This document shows positions 53,852 to 63,488 of a stretch of 64,000 nucleotides of DNA, piece after piece. Numbering within the stretch: the stretch's first letter is position 1; each line of letters starts with the position of its first letter. The translations under genes and the position numbers were made by a program. Origin of the DNA: Microbacterium sp. MYb72 (lineage in GTDB: Bacteria > Actinomycetota > Actinomycetes > Actinomycetales > Microbacteriaceae). Under the pieces are notes generated by a model. It was not told the DNA's origin. It did no database searches and saw nothing but the letters and a program-made list of their open reading frames with translations. The stretch is from NCBI RefSeq assembly GCF_002979415.1, contig NZ_PCOT01000002.1, forward strand, positions 161,623 to 225,622. The letters run 5' to 3'.

Positions 53852-55144
53852 TCAGGAATGTGGCGTGCGAGCGCGCGCCGATCGGATGCGCCGGGCAGCT
53901 GCGGTGACGCCAAGCGCTATCAGGATACCAGGGACTGTGAGTGCGACGAGCGGCAGGGTACCGTAGCGCAGTGAATCGGCGCTGGGAAGCAGCGGAGAGC
54001 CCGGTTCCGTCGGCGAATCCGCCGCCGGAAGAGGCGGCACGGCGACCGGTGTGGAGGTGGGAACCGGGGCGGGCGCGGTCTGCGCGCGGCGGAACAGCTT
54101 GACCCATCCGGCGAGGTCGCCCATGGGGTTCTCCGTGACGGAGGGGACGTCGGCGGTGACCGCGCCCTCGGCGTTCAGGAGCCCGTATCCGTAGAGGGGG
54201 TCGGGAGCCTTCGTCATGCCGGGAGCGGGAACCGCCGTCTTGATGATGCGGTTGATGACGTTGGCCGCGGACATGTCGGGGTGCGCGGACCGGACGAGCG
54301 CGGCGACGCCGGCGACGATCGGAGCGGCGCCGCTGGTGCCGCTCCACGAGGCGAGCGTGCCGTCCGCCGACATGCCGATCAGGCCCTCGCTGGGCGCGGC
54401 GACGCCGATCGTGATGCCCTGGGTCGACGCCTCGACGCTCGCCGAGCCGGTCTGGTCGACGCCGCCGACCGTCAGCACCCCCGGGATGGTCGCGGGTGCG
54501 CCGATGATGTTGGTGCCGCTCCCCCGGTTGCCCGCGGCGACGACCACCACCACATCGTGCTCGAACGCGTAGAGGAACGCGTCGTCCCAGCTCCGGTCCC
54601 AGTCCAGCGTGTTCGTCGTGAACGAGAGGTTGATCACGTCGGCCCCGTTGTCGACCGCCCAGCGCATCGCCTTGGCGACCTGCTCGGTGAACGGGACGGA
54701 TGCCGATGCGCCGAAGCCGACGGAGATCGAGAGGAGCTTCGCCTCGGGCGCGACGCCGATCATGCCCTTTCCGTCGGGGGCTCCGCGACCTGCGGCGAGG
54801 GAGGCGACCCAGGACCCGTGGTTGCCGTCGATCGCGCCGATCGGGGTCCGTCCGTCCGGGGTCCCGCTGCCCGACACGTCGGTGCCGCCCGCGACGGCGC
54901 CGTCGAAGATGCCGGGGACCTTGCCGATGCCGGTGTCGATCACCGCGATCGTCGCGCCGGCGCCGCGGGTCGTCTGCCAGGCCTCGCGGATGCGGGCGCC
55001 GTCGAGCCAGTACTCGGTCGCCCGTACGGGATCCGAGGGGTCGTCGGGAACGGGCGCGGGCGTCGCCGCCGCTCCGGCGAGCAGGACGGATGCCGCGATC
55101 ACCGCAACCGCGACGGCGCTGCGCAGCATCCGGCGTCGGCTCAT
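53852..55144 (-). CDS. Secreted, membrane-anchored subtilisin-like protease (mycosin-like)
   Basis: 430 residues: signal peptide (residues 1-27), S8 protease domain with the triad D70 (AVIDTGIG), H109 (DGNHGSWVA) and S271 (SGTSGAAPIVAG) and oxyanion N205 (AAGNRG), then a Pro-rich linker and a C-terminal helix (YGTLPLVALTVPGILIALGVTAAARR), the mycosin (MycP) architecture. No type VII secretion gene is in the window. ATG overlaps the DUF501 stop. Confidence 0.88.
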   Translation of the reverse strand: MSRRRMLRSAVAVAVIAASVLLAGAAATPAPVPDDPSDPVRATEYWLDGARIREAWQTTRGAGATIAVIDTGIGKVPGIFDGAVAGGTDVSGSGTPDGRTPIGAIDGNHGSWVASLAAGRGAPDGKGMIGVAPEAKLLSISVGFGASASVPFTEQVAKAMRWAVDNGADVINLSFTTNTLDWDRSWDDAFLYAFEHDVVVVVAAGNRGSGTNIIGAPATIPGVLTVGGVDQTGSASVEASTQGITIGVAAPSEGLIGMSADGTLASWSGTSGAAPIVAGVAALVRSAHPDMSAANVINRIIKTAVPAPGMTKAPDPLYGYGLLNAEGAVTADVPSVTENPMGDLAGWVKLFRRAQTAPAPVPTSTPVAVPPLPAADSPTEPGSPLLPSADSLRYGTLPLVALTVPGILIALGVTAAARRIRSARARTPHS

Positions 55145-55677
55145 GCCACGGGTTCCTCGCGCACGGCGGCCCCCGGGTCTTCGCACCGGCAGTTCTGCGG
55201 GGACCAGGTCGAGCGGGCGAGCGCCTCGTCGCCGATGGGGTTCACGCCGGGCCCCGCCGCGAGAGCGTGACCCGCGAGCGCGTGCAGGCACTTGACCCTC
55301 GTGGGCATTCCGCCGGCGGAGATGCCGTCGATCTCCGGCACGTCGCCGAACTGCGCGCGATCGGCGAGATACGCCTGGTGCGCCGTCAGATACGCGGCGG
55401 CGATGTCGTCGTCTTCGGCGAGGAGCGCAGCGAGCTCCGGCATCACCTGCGTGGCCTCGAGCGTCGACATCGCGGCCGTCGCCGCGGGGTGCGTCAGATA
55501 GTAGAACGTGGGGAACGGGGTGCCGTCCGGCAGCCGCGGAGTGGTGGCGACCACGGTCGGGTTGCCGCAGGCGCAGCGGGCGGCGATGCCGACGACGCCG
55601 CGCGCGGGGCGTCCCAGCTGTGCGGACACCACGGCGAGCTCGGCGGGCGTGGGTGCGGGGAACGGCGGGGTGGTCAC
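55141..55677 (-). CDS. DUF501 domain protein
   Basis: 178 residues with FYYLTHPAATAAMSTLEA, AAYLTAHQAYLADRAQFG and GMPTRVKCLHALAGHALAAGPGVNPIGD, the DUF501 hallmark. Cysteines at CACG and CRC ends might bind metal. Usually found between ftsB and ppx in actinobacteria; function unknown. GTG start 6 nt after TACGCT. Coupled downstream to the protease. Confidence 0.88.
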   Translation of the reverse strand: MTTPPFPAPTPAELAVVSAQLGRPARGVVGIAARCACGNPTVVATTPRLPDGTPFPTFYYLTHPAATAAMSTLEATQVMPELAALLAEDDDIAAAYLTAHQAYLADRAQFGDVPEIDGISAGGMPTRVKCLHALAGHALAAGPGVNPIGDEALARSTWSPQNCRCEDPGAAVREEPVA

Positions 55678-55735
55678 CCCACCAGCGTAGGGGAGGCCGC
55701 CGGGAGGATGCTCGGAGCGACCTGCTCCGGGCGCG

Positions 55736-56296
55736 TCACTGAGCGGGGACGGCCGTCTGGCTGAGTCCGGCGGCTGTCAGGGTGCGCAGCATCTGCGGCA
55801 TCCAGTCGGCCGGATCCTCCTCGAGCGTGTCGCTCACCGGCTTCTGCTCCTGTGGCAGCGCCGCGGGGTCGAGGTCGTTGTCGATGAGGTACACGATCTC
55901 GCCCGGCTTGACGTAGTACAGCCGCTCTCGGGCCTGCGTGGTGATGTAGGCCGGGTCGGTCCAGCGATCGCGCTCCGCCTCGAGAGACGAGATCTTCTCC
56001 TGCGAGACCTGGATCGACGACTCCAGGGCGGCGATCTTCTGACGCTGGTCGATGAAGGTGCCGAGCGTCGGCACGAGCACCCAGGCGCCGAGGACGACCA
56101 GGGAGAGCATGATCACCGAGAAGGCGGACAGCCGGATGCCGGAGGCCCATTCCCTGACGTCGACGCTGCGACCTGCTGCGCCCCCTGTCGAGGAGGAGGT
56201 CCGCGTGGAGGGCGTCTTCCGGGAGCCTGGCGTCGAGCGCGGCGCGGCGGTGGTCGGCCGCGGAGACGGAGAAGGGGGAGCCGGACGTCTCGCCAA
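55736..56296 (-). CDS. ftsB: Septum formation initiator FtsB/DivIC
   Basis: 186 residues: a Ser/Thr/Pro-rich cytoplasmic N-terminus of about 50 residues, one membrane helix (LSAFSVIMLSLVVLGAWVLVPTL), a coiled coil (QRQKIAALESSIQVSQEKISSLEAERDRW), then DPAYITTQARERLYYVKPGE, the conserved DivIC block. It works with FtsL and FtsQ in the divisome. TTG start at 56296; no better in-frame start is seen. Directly downstream of eno. Confidence 0.88.
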   Translation of the reverse strand: MARRPAPPSPSPRPTTAAPRSTPGSRKTPSTRTSSSTGGAAGRSVDVREWASGIRLSAFSVIMLSLVVLGAWVLVPTLGTFIDQRQKIAALESSIQVSQEKISSLEAERDRWTDPAYITTQARERLYYVKPGEIVYLIDNDLDPAALPQEQKPVSDTLEEDPADWMPQMLRTLTAAGLSQTAVPAQ

Positions 56297-56313
56297 GGCT
56301 CCCCCTCTCGTCT

Positions 56314-56329
56314 GCCGCCTCAGGGCGGC
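56314..56329 (-). terminator. Small hairpin between eno and ftsB
   Basis: Perfect 6-bp stem GCCGCC/GGCGGC with a 4-nt loop in the 62-nt eno-ftsB gap. Likely a weak attenuating terminator giving less ftsB than eno message. Confidence 0.45.
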
Positions 56330-56358
56330 ATGGTCAATCGTGCGTGCGCGTCAGCCGA

Positions 56359-57654
<1,296 letters not shown>

Positions 57655-57715
57655 TCAGAAAAGGGGTTTGTGGTGGAGCGACGTCGATCCGTGGCCAGTC
57701 TAGCCGTGCCGAAAG

Positions 57716-58375
57716 TCACCGCACGAGAGCGATGGCCACCCCGTCCCAGCCCTTGACGCCGACCGTCTGCAGCGCGGTCGCGTCGAACCGGGGGTCCTCC
57801 CCCAGCATCCGCAGTCCCTCCCGCGTCCCGACGACCTTCGGATCGGTCGCGTCCTCGCGGAGGATCTCGCCCTCGCGCCCGATGTTGTCGAGCACGATCA
57901 CGGTGCCGGGGTGGCCGAGCCTCGCGGCCCAGTCGAGGTAGATCGTGTTCGACTCCTTGTCGGCGTCGATGAACACGAGGTCGAAGCCGCCGACGAGGGT
58001 GGGCAGCACGTCGACTCCCCTGCCGATGCGGATGTCCACGCGCTCGCCGACCCCCGCGGCGTCGATGCTCGCCCTGGCGACGGCGGCGTTGTCCGCCTCG
58101 GCCTCGATCGTCACGACGCGCCCCTCCGCGCCGACCGCTCGCGCCAGCCAGATCGTGGAGTACCCGCCGAGGGTGCCGATCTCGAGCACGCGCCTCGCTC
58201 CGCTCATGCGTGCGAGCAGATTCAGCAGCTTGCCGCCGACCGGTGCGACCTCGATCTCGGGGAGGCCCGCCGCGTGCTGAGCGTCCAGCGCCGCGTCCAG
58301 GCCGGGATCATGACCGACCAGGGTGTCGGCGAGGAAGACATCGGCAGCGGCCCAGGCCGAGGGTGTGGAGTCCAT
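57716..58375 (-). CDS. O-methyltransferase, family 3 (catechol type)
   Basis: 219 residues. SAM-binding VLEIGTLGGYSTIWLA, VVTIEAEADNAAVARA, and the metal-binding FDLVFIDADKESNTIYLDWA with GTVIVLDNIGREG, matching the divalent-metal-dependent SAM O-methyltransferase family. ATG 58375 chosen; a TTG four codons earlier is possible. Its upstream neighbour on the same strand ends 31 nt away. Acceptor phenol or other group unknown. Confidence 0.88.
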   Translation of the reverse strand: MDSTPSAWAAADVFLADTLVGHDPGLDAALDAQHAAGLPEIEVAPVGGKLLNLLARMSGARRVLEIGTLGGYSTIWLARAVGAEGRVVTIEAEADNAAVARASIDAAGVGERVDIRIGRGVDVLPTLVGGFDLVFIDADKESNTIYLDWAARLGHPGTVIVLDNIGREGEILREDATDPKVVGTREGLRMLGEDPRFDATALQTVGVKGWDGVAIALVR

Positions 58376-58406
58376 GCCCTCAGCCAACCCCGCGCCGCGA
58401 GTCCGG

Positions 58407-59375
58407 TCAAGGGGCGTCCGGCAGCGGGGGCGCCGAGGCCTCGGCCGGACGCGCGGGAGCGGCGAGCTCCGGCTGCGCGCGGAACTGCCCCGTGAGAGCG
58501 AGCACCGCGATGATCACCGCGACGACGATCCATCCCGCGACGCCGAGCGGACCGGCCAGCGCCATGTCGGGCTGAGTCGCCGCGACGAGCACGATGAGTC
58601 CCGCAGCGGCGTTGAGAGAGCCGTGGGCGATGACGGCGGGCCAGACCGAGGCCGAGCGCAACCGCAGCCAGCCGAGCAGGATGCCCCAGGCCACGCAGCC
58701 CCCGACCATGAAGAGGACCCCGGTGACGTCCGTGCGGCCGAAGTTGTAGCCGAGCAGGATGACCGGGCTGTGCCAGAGACCCCAGATCACGCCGCTCAGC
58801 AGGAGCGCGGGCCAGGTTCCCATCGGCCGGAGCGCCGGCACCAGCCATCCGCGCCAGCCGAGCTCCTCACCGAACGCGAAGACGCTGTTCAGGATGGCGC
58901 CGACGGGGATCATGGCGATCTGCGCGGCGACGACCACCCCGACCGGAGGCAGCGGCGTCCCCGGCGGCAGAGCGCTCTCGAGCTGCGCGGCGAACCCGGA
59001 GAACGCGAAGTCGAGCTGGACGAAGCCGAGCGCCGCGGAGAGCAGGATGCTGAGGGCCACGATGATCGGCGGGGCGAGCCAGCCGAGCACGATGAGCCAG
59101 ACGACGCGCTTCGCCGGGCGCAGAGGCCAGAGGCCGAGGAACCGCAGCCGTCCGCCTCTCGGCGGTACGCGCATCGCGAACACGACGATGAGAGCGGCGA
59201 TGGTCGGGGTGAGCATCATCACCGGGAGCAGCACTCCGGAGAGGGGCTCGGCGAGTCCGTCGCCGAGCCACAGCGGCAGGCACACCAGCCAGGCCAGCGC
59301 ACAGGCCAGGACGGTGAAGGCGATGACGGCGGCCCACGGCACGCGGCCACCCCGAGGTGCGATCCGGTCGGTCAT
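58407..59375 (-). CDS. CPBP family intramembrane metalloprotease
   Basis: 322 residues, about eight membrane segments. The three ABI/CPBP motifs are intact: FGEELGWRGWL (E170, E171, R175), WGLWHSPVILLG (H202) and HGSLNA. Members process prenylated or other membrane proteins and, in some bacteria, serve bacteriocin immunity. AGGAGG 7 nt before the ATG, which overlaps the stop of the DUF1648 gene: same operon as the GntR regulator. Confidence 0.88.
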   Translation of the reverse strand: MTDRIAPRGGRVPWAAVIAFTVLACALAWLVCLPLWLGDGLAEPLSGVLLPVMMLTPTIAALIVVFAMRVPPRGGRLRFLGLWPLRPAKRVVWLIVLGWLAPPIIVALSILLSAALGFVQLDFAFSGFAAQLESALPPGTPLPPVGVVVAAQIAMIPVGAILNSVFAFGEELGWRGWLVPALRPMGTWPALLLSGVIWGLWHSPVILLGYNFGRTDVTGVLFMVGGCVAWGILLGWLRLRSASVWPAVIAHGSLNAAAGLIVLVAATQPDMALAGPLGVAGWIVVAVIIAVLALTGQFRAQPELAAPARPAEASAPPLPDAP

Positions 59376-60427
59376 GATGCCGTGCCTCCTGTTCTGTCGC
59401 CCCGCGGCGTCGCGGCTCCTCGTTCGACGTAGGCCTGCAGCAGCGCCGCGGCTTCCTCGGCGCCGTCGATCGTGACGATGAACGGCCGCTTGTCGCGTCG
59501 GCTGATCTCGATGGCCGCCCCGCGGCGCGTGACGATGCCCGTCCTGCCGTCGACCGCGATGCGCCAGCCCCAGCCGCCGAACTCGCCGAAGGGCGAGATG
59601 TCGACGGCGCGGGCCGACTCGATCTCTCGGAGGGGGATGCTGATCCGCGGCCAGCCGACGAGCGCCCTGGCGGAGAATCCCTCCGGCGTGACCCGCACGC
59701 GGAAGGCGGTGGCTGTGGCCATCGCGATCACGATGACGACCAGCGAGAGCGCGACCACCCACCCGCCTTCGACACCCGTGCCGAGCATGAACGCGGCGAG
59801 TCCGGCTATGCCGAGCAGCAGCACGGAGACGGCGATGAGCGCGACGCGCGGCATCGAGGCCGTGCCGAGCCACACGACCCGCTCCCCGTCTGCGACGTGC
59901 ACGGCGTGGCGGGGCTCGAGCGTGCGTCCCTGCTCGGCGCGCACGCGGGGCTGCACCGCCCAGGCGACCGCGCCGACGACGAGCAGCGCGGCGAAGGACA
60001 GCGCCATGACTCCCCCGATGCCCGGTGTCTCCGCTGCATCGGCGAGGCCGCGCTGCATTCCGAGCGAGCCGAGGCTCATGCCGGCGGCGAACGCGGCCAT
60101 GCCTGCGGCGAGCGCACCCATCAGCCGGCCGGCGCCGCCCCAGTGCGCCCCGACGGCGGAGAGCGTCGTCACGGCCATGAGCACGGGCAGCGCGAGTCCG
60201 ATCCCGAGCAGCAGCCAGAGGTACGTCGTCGGAGGGCCGAACCCGTCCGCGCCGCTGACCCCCCAGTGCGTCACGACCGGGTCGGGCAGCGAGGGCAGCC
60301 ACGCGATCACCACGACGGCCGCGGCAGCGGTCAGCACGAGGGGAACGATCACGGCGACGAGGAAGAACGTCAGACGCGCGCGCCGGAGCAGCGACGGGGG
60401 CGTGCGGGTCAGGTCGTGGGTGGTCAT
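59372..60427 (-). CDS. DUF1648 domain membrane protein
   Basis: 351 residues. N-terminal DUF1648 stretch: SLPDPVVTHWGVSGADGFGPPTTY after the first helix, about five membrane segments to residue 240, then a cytoplasmic PH-like domain (RVRVTPEGFSARALVGWPRISIPLREIESA). Such proteins often sit beside GntR/YtrA-type regulators and respond to envelope stress. It overlaps the regulator's stop and the protease's start, forming a three-gene unit. Confidence 0.85.
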   Translation of the reverse strand: MTTHDLTRTPPSLLRRARLTFFLVAVIVPLVLTAAAAVVVIAWLPSLPDPVVTHWGVSGADGFGPPTTYLWLLLGIGLALPVLMAVTTLSAVGAHWGGAGRLMGALAAGMAAFAAGMSLGSLGMQRGLADAAETPGIGGVMALSFAALLVVGAVAWAVQPRVRAEQGRTLEPRHAVHVADGERVVWLGTASMPRVALIAVSVLLLGIAGLAAFMLGTGVEGGWVVALSLVVIVIAMATATAFRVRVTPEGFSARALVGWPRISIPLREIESARAVDISPFGEFGGWGWRIAVDGRTGIVTRRGAAIEISRRDKRPFIVTIDGAEEAAALLQAYVERGAATPRGDRTGGTAS

Positions 60428-60822
60428 GGCGAGACCTCCTGGTTCTCCTCGGGAGTGCGATGATCGGTGCGATCGCCGCGGTGCGAGTGCACGATGCCGG
60501 CGAGCATCTCGGCGGAGACGCCGAGTGCGGCGGCCTTGCGCACGAGGACGTCGATGTCGTGGGCGAGTTCGGCGAGCGGGGCGGCGGACGCGGCGATCAC
60601 GGCGCCCCGGCCACGGCGGAGATCGATGAGGCCCTCGTCGCGCAGCCGCTGGTAGGCGTGGAGGACCGTGTGCTGGTTGATCTCCAGCGCGCCCGCCACA
60701 TCGCGCGCCGGCGGCAGGCGATCACCGGGGGCGAGGGCGCCGGCGAGGATGTCGGCGCGGATCGATGCCGCGACCTGGTCGTACAGGGGCCGCGCGCTGT
60801 CGGCATCGACTCTGAGCAGCAT
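60424..60822 (-). CDS. GntR-family repressor, YtrA subfamily
   Basis: 132 residues: winged helix (ARPLYDQVAASIRADILAGALAPGDRLPPARDVAGALEINQHTVLHAYQRLRDEGLIDLRRGRG) with only a short helical dimerisation tail, the YtrA layout. First gene of the GntR-DUF1648-CPBP operon. GGGAGG 5-6 nt before the ATG. The perfect palindrome at 60843-60870 over its -10 hexamer implies autorepression. The ligand is unknown. Confidence 0.9.
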   Translation of the reverse strand: MLLRVDADSARPLYDQVAASIRADILAGALAPGDRLPPARDVAGALEINQHTVLHAYQRLRDEGLIDLRRGRGAVIAASAAPLAELAHDIDVLVRKAAALGVSAEMLAGIVHSHRGDRTDHRTPEENQEVSP

Positions 60823-60842
60823 CTCTCACCTCCCTCTCCCGT

Positions 60843-60870
60843 GTTCTAGTAATTCTATGAGAACTAGAAC
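60843..60870 (-). promoter_or_regulatory. Palindromic operator over the GntR operon promoter
   Basis: Perfect 8-bp inverted repeat GTTCTAGT/ACTAGAAC with a 12-nt centre. On the minus strand a TAGAAT -10 hexamer (60852-60857) sits in the centre, about 30 nt from the GntR start codon. YtrA-type repressors bind long spaced palindromes at their own promoters, so autoregulation is likely. Confidence 0.8.
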
Positions 60871-60930
60871 AACTGTGGCAACCCTCCAGAGAGCTTTGTG
60901 CCGACTCGGACCCTCGTCCAGACTGACGTC

Positions 60931-61401
60931 ATGCGCATCACTCCTCGCCGTCTCGCCATGGGCATGAGCCTGTGGATCCCGAACCTCTTCAGCGGCATCC
61001 GCATCCGTCGATTCAGTGAGGACTGGACGCACGCCACGGTCGAGCTGCGCGTGAACGTGTTCACCCGCAACTACGTCAAGACCGCGTTCGGCGGGTCGAT
61101 GTCGGCGATGACCGACCCGTACTTCTTCATGCTCGTGATGCACCAGCTCGGCCGCGACTACGTCGTGTGGGACACCCGCGGCGAGATCGAGTTCCTCAAG
61201 CCGGGCCGCGGAGTGCTCACCGCCGAGTTCGAGGTGTCGAGGGAGCAGGCGGAGGAGATCCGCGAGAAGGCGAAGGGCGGCGCGAAGGTGCTCGAGTGGT
61301 TCGAGACCGTCATCACCGACCGCGAGGGCGACGTCGTGGCCAGGGTCCGCCGCGAGGTCTACATCCGCGAGAAGAAGCGGGTCACCGCGGCGCGTTCCTG
61401 A
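60931..61401 (+). CDS. DUF4442 hotdog-fold protein (possible thioesterase)
   Basis: 156 residues. NLFSGIRIRRFSEDWTHATVELRVN, RNYVKTAFGGSMSAMTDPYFFMLVMHQLG and VWDTRGEIEFLKPGRG are typical of DUF4442, a hotdog family distantly related to acyl-CoA thioesterases. The ATG at 60931 follows CAGACT by exactly 6 nt, so an upstream ATG (60898) is less likely. Its last 20 nt overlap the end of the convergent LacI gene. Confidence 0.82.
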   Translation: MRITPRRLAMGMSLWIPNLFSGIRIRRFSEDWTHATVELRVNVFTRNYVKTAFGGSMSAMTDPYFFMLVMHQLGRDYVVWDTRGEIEFLKPGRGVLTAEFEVSREQAEEIREKAKGGAKVLEWFETVITDREGDVVARVRREVYIREKKRVTAARS

Positions 61402-62407
61402 CGTCCTCGCCCGCCGCCGACGCCGCAGGGACCAGCGTGGAGGCGCGGGCCACCAGCGCCGGGGCCAGCCGCACCGTCTCATGCGACGCGGTCGCGCCCG
61501 AGACGAGCCCGAGCACGAGCTCGAGCGCCGTCCGTCCGCTCTCCTCGAACGGCTGCCGCACGGTCGTCAGTCCGAGCGCCGCAGCCACCTCGCCGTCGTC
61601 GTAGCCGACCACCGCCAGGCGGTCGTGCTCCGGCCGTGCGCGCTGCGCGCTCAGGATCGCGGCGGCGAACTGGTCGTGGTTCGCGACGATCGCCGTGGCA
61701 TCGGCGGCGAGCGCCGCCCGGAAGACGCGGTCGTCGATCGACGCCGGGTCGGAGACGGCGAGCCTGGTCACCGCCACGTGCTCTTCGAGGCCGTCGATGC
61801 GCAGCATCCCCGCCGAGACGTAGGCCTCTGACCGCTGCGGCTCGTGCACGAACAGGACCCGGCGATGGCCGAGCTCCGCGAGGTGACGGCCGATCTGCGC
61901 GCCTCCGTCGCGGTCGTCCACGAGCACGACGGGTCCGCCTACATCGGCGCGCGTGGGGACGACGTCGACGTACACGACGGGGATGCGCGCCGCGCGACTC
62001 GCACGCCTCGCCGCGCCTCCGAGCGGCACCCCCATCACCACGAGCCCCGACACGTCGGTGCGGGTCGGCAGGACGTCGAGCAGCGGCTCGTCGGCGGATG
62101 CCGCGGAGTCGAGGTCGTACGGGATGATGTCGACCGCGGCATCCCTGGCCCGCCGCAGCATGCCGGACAGCCGGCGCAGATACGAGGGGTAGGTCGTGAA
62201 CGGCGCGGCGACGGCGATCCGGGCGGCGCCCACCCGGCGCCCGGCCGTCATCCGATAGCCGAGAGCGGTCGCGGCCGCCACGATGCGCTCCCTGGTCTCC
62301 GGACGCACCCGGTGCGGGGCGCTGACGGCGAGCGACACGGTCGAGATGCTCACGCCGGCGCGCTCGGCGACGTCGTAGATCGTGACCCGTCCAGGGCGTG
62401 CGCGCAT
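61382..62407 (-). CDS. LacI-family transcriptional regulator
   Basis: 341 residues: N-terminal HTH (VTIYDVAERAGVSISTVSLAVSAPHRVRPETRERI) and a periplasmic-binding-like effector domain (VSGLVVMGVPLGG, PVVLVDDRDGGAQIGRHLAELGHRRVLFV, VVGYDDGEVAAALGLTTVRQPFEESGRTALELVL). GGAGG 7 nt before ATG 62407. Divergent from two hydrolase genes, its likely targets. Sugar or ester-derived ligand unknown. Confidence 0.9.
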   Translation of the reverse strand: MRARPGRVTIYDVAERAGVSISTVSLAVSAPHRVRPETRERIVAAATALGYRMTAGRRVGAARIAVAAPFTTYPSYLRRLSGMLRRARDAAVDIIPYDLDSAASADEPLLDVLPTRTDVSGLVVMGVPLGGAARRASRAARIPVVYVDVVPTRADVGGPVVLVDDRDGGAQIGRHLAELGHRRVLFVHEPQRSEAYVSAGMLRIDGLEEHVAVTRLAVSDPASIDDRVFRAALAADATAIVANHDQFAAAILSAQRARPEHDRLAVVGYDDGEVAAALGLTTVRQPFEESGRTALELVLGLVSGATASHETVRLAPALVARASTLVPAASAAGEDVRNAPR

Positions 62408-62426
62408 GTTCCGGCCTCCGCACTTC

Positions 62427-62442
62427 ATCGAAGTTCTTCGAT
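62427..62442. promoter_or_regulatory. Palindrome between LacI regulator and hydrolase genes
   Basis: ATCGAAG-TT-CTTCGAT: a 16-bp near-perfect palindrome (7-bp arms, 2-nt centre) 20 nt upstream of the LacI regulator start and 39 nt upstream of the hydrolase ATG, where a LacI-type operator would be expected. The regulator-operator pairing is inferred. Confidence 0.55.
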
Positions 62443-62480
62443 TCCTCAGACTAGTCCGCAGCCGTCGAAGGAGATGACCG

Positions 62481-63488
62481 ATGCCGAGAAGCCCCCGCTA
62501 CCGCAGACCGACACTCGACAGCGCCGTCGCCGCGTACGAGAAGAGGATCGCTCCCCTGCTCGCGCCCGAACCGGCCGATCCCTCCGGGCGCCGACGGGTC
62601 GCCCAGGAGAACGACACGGCGGTGAGCGCGGCGCTGGGGATCGAGCCGATCGCCGTGGCGACGGAAGACAGCACCGTCCCCGTGGACGAGCACCCCGACG
62701 TGCGGGTGCGCGTGTACTGGCCGGGCGCCGTGCCCGCGCCCCGGGGTGCGGGGTTGCCGATCCTCGTGTACTTCTACGGCGGCGGCTTCACGATCGCCGG
62801 CATCGACTGGGTGTCGTGGGACGCACGGTTCCGCCAGCGAGCACGGGATGCCGGGATCATCATCGTCGCGGCGGACTACGCTCACGCGCCGGAGCAGCAC
62901 TTCCCCGCGCAGCCCGAGCAGTGCTGGAGCGCCTTCGAATGGGCGTACGCGCACGCCGAGGAGCTGGGCGGGTCGCGGGAGCGTCTCGCGGTGGGCGGCG
63001 CGTCGTCCGGCGGCGACCTCGCGGCAGCCGTGACCCTCATGAACCGCGACCGCGAGAACAGGCCGATCGCGATGCAGGTGCTCGAGAATCCGGCGCTCGA
63101 CCTCACGATCGGCCACGCGGACATGCGCGGCATCAGCGCGGGCATGCCGGGCGTGATCGTGCGCACGGCCGGACAGGCCCTCGTGCGGCAGTACGTCGGC
63201 GACGACCGCGCACTGGCCCGCCACCCGTACGCGTCTCCGCTGCTCGCCGACAGCCATGAGGGCCTCCCGCCCGCGCTCATCCTGACCTCGGAGCTGGATC
63301 CGCTCCGCGGTGACGGTGAGGCCTATGCGCGTGCACTCTCCGCCGCCGACGTCCCGGTGACGGCGATCCGGTTCATCGGACAGACCCACGGATCCCTGGG
63401 GTCCACGGGGTACGTGCCGGCTGCGGATGCCGCGCACCGCATCCTCGTCGGGGAGCTGCGCACCCTGCACGATCGGGGGCGCGCATGA
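62481..63488 (+). CDS. Alpha/beta hydrolase, HSL-like esterase
   Basis: 335 residues. Oxyanion stretch YFYGGGF (97-103), where tyrosine replaces the usual histidine of HGGG, nucleophile S175 in GGASSGGD, and late LTSELDPLRGDG (acid) and GQTHGSLG (histidine). Hormone-sensitive-lipase type. GAAGGAG 7 nt before the ATG. Its stop overlaps the next hydrolase start (ATGA), and the LacI regulator faces it. Confidence 0.85.
   Translation: MPRSPRYRRPTLDSAVAAYEKRIAPLLAPEPADPSGRRRVAQENDTAVSAALGIEPIAVATEDSTVPVDEHPDVRVRVYWPGAVPAPRGAGLPILVYFYGGGFTIAGIDWVSWDARFRQRARDAGIIIVAADYAHAPEQHFPAQPEQCWSAFEWAYAHAEELGGSRERLAVGGASSGGDLAAAVTLMNRDRENRPIAMQVLENPALDLTIGHADMRGISAGMPGVIVRTAGQALVRQYVGDDRALARHPYASPLLADSHEGLPPALILTSELDPLRGDGEAYARALSAADVPVTAIRFIGQTHGSLGSTGYVPAADAAHRILVGELRTLHDRGRA

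Noticed and set aside
51987..53966. 659-codon plus-strand open frame opposite ndh
   Set aside because: Composition is Arg/Asp/Val-biased shadow coding; ndh on the other strand has full catalytic motifs.
61382..61401. 20-nt tail-to-tail overlap of the DUF4442 and LacI genes
   Set aside because: Short convergent overlaps are ordinary in compact genomes; nothing else marks it.
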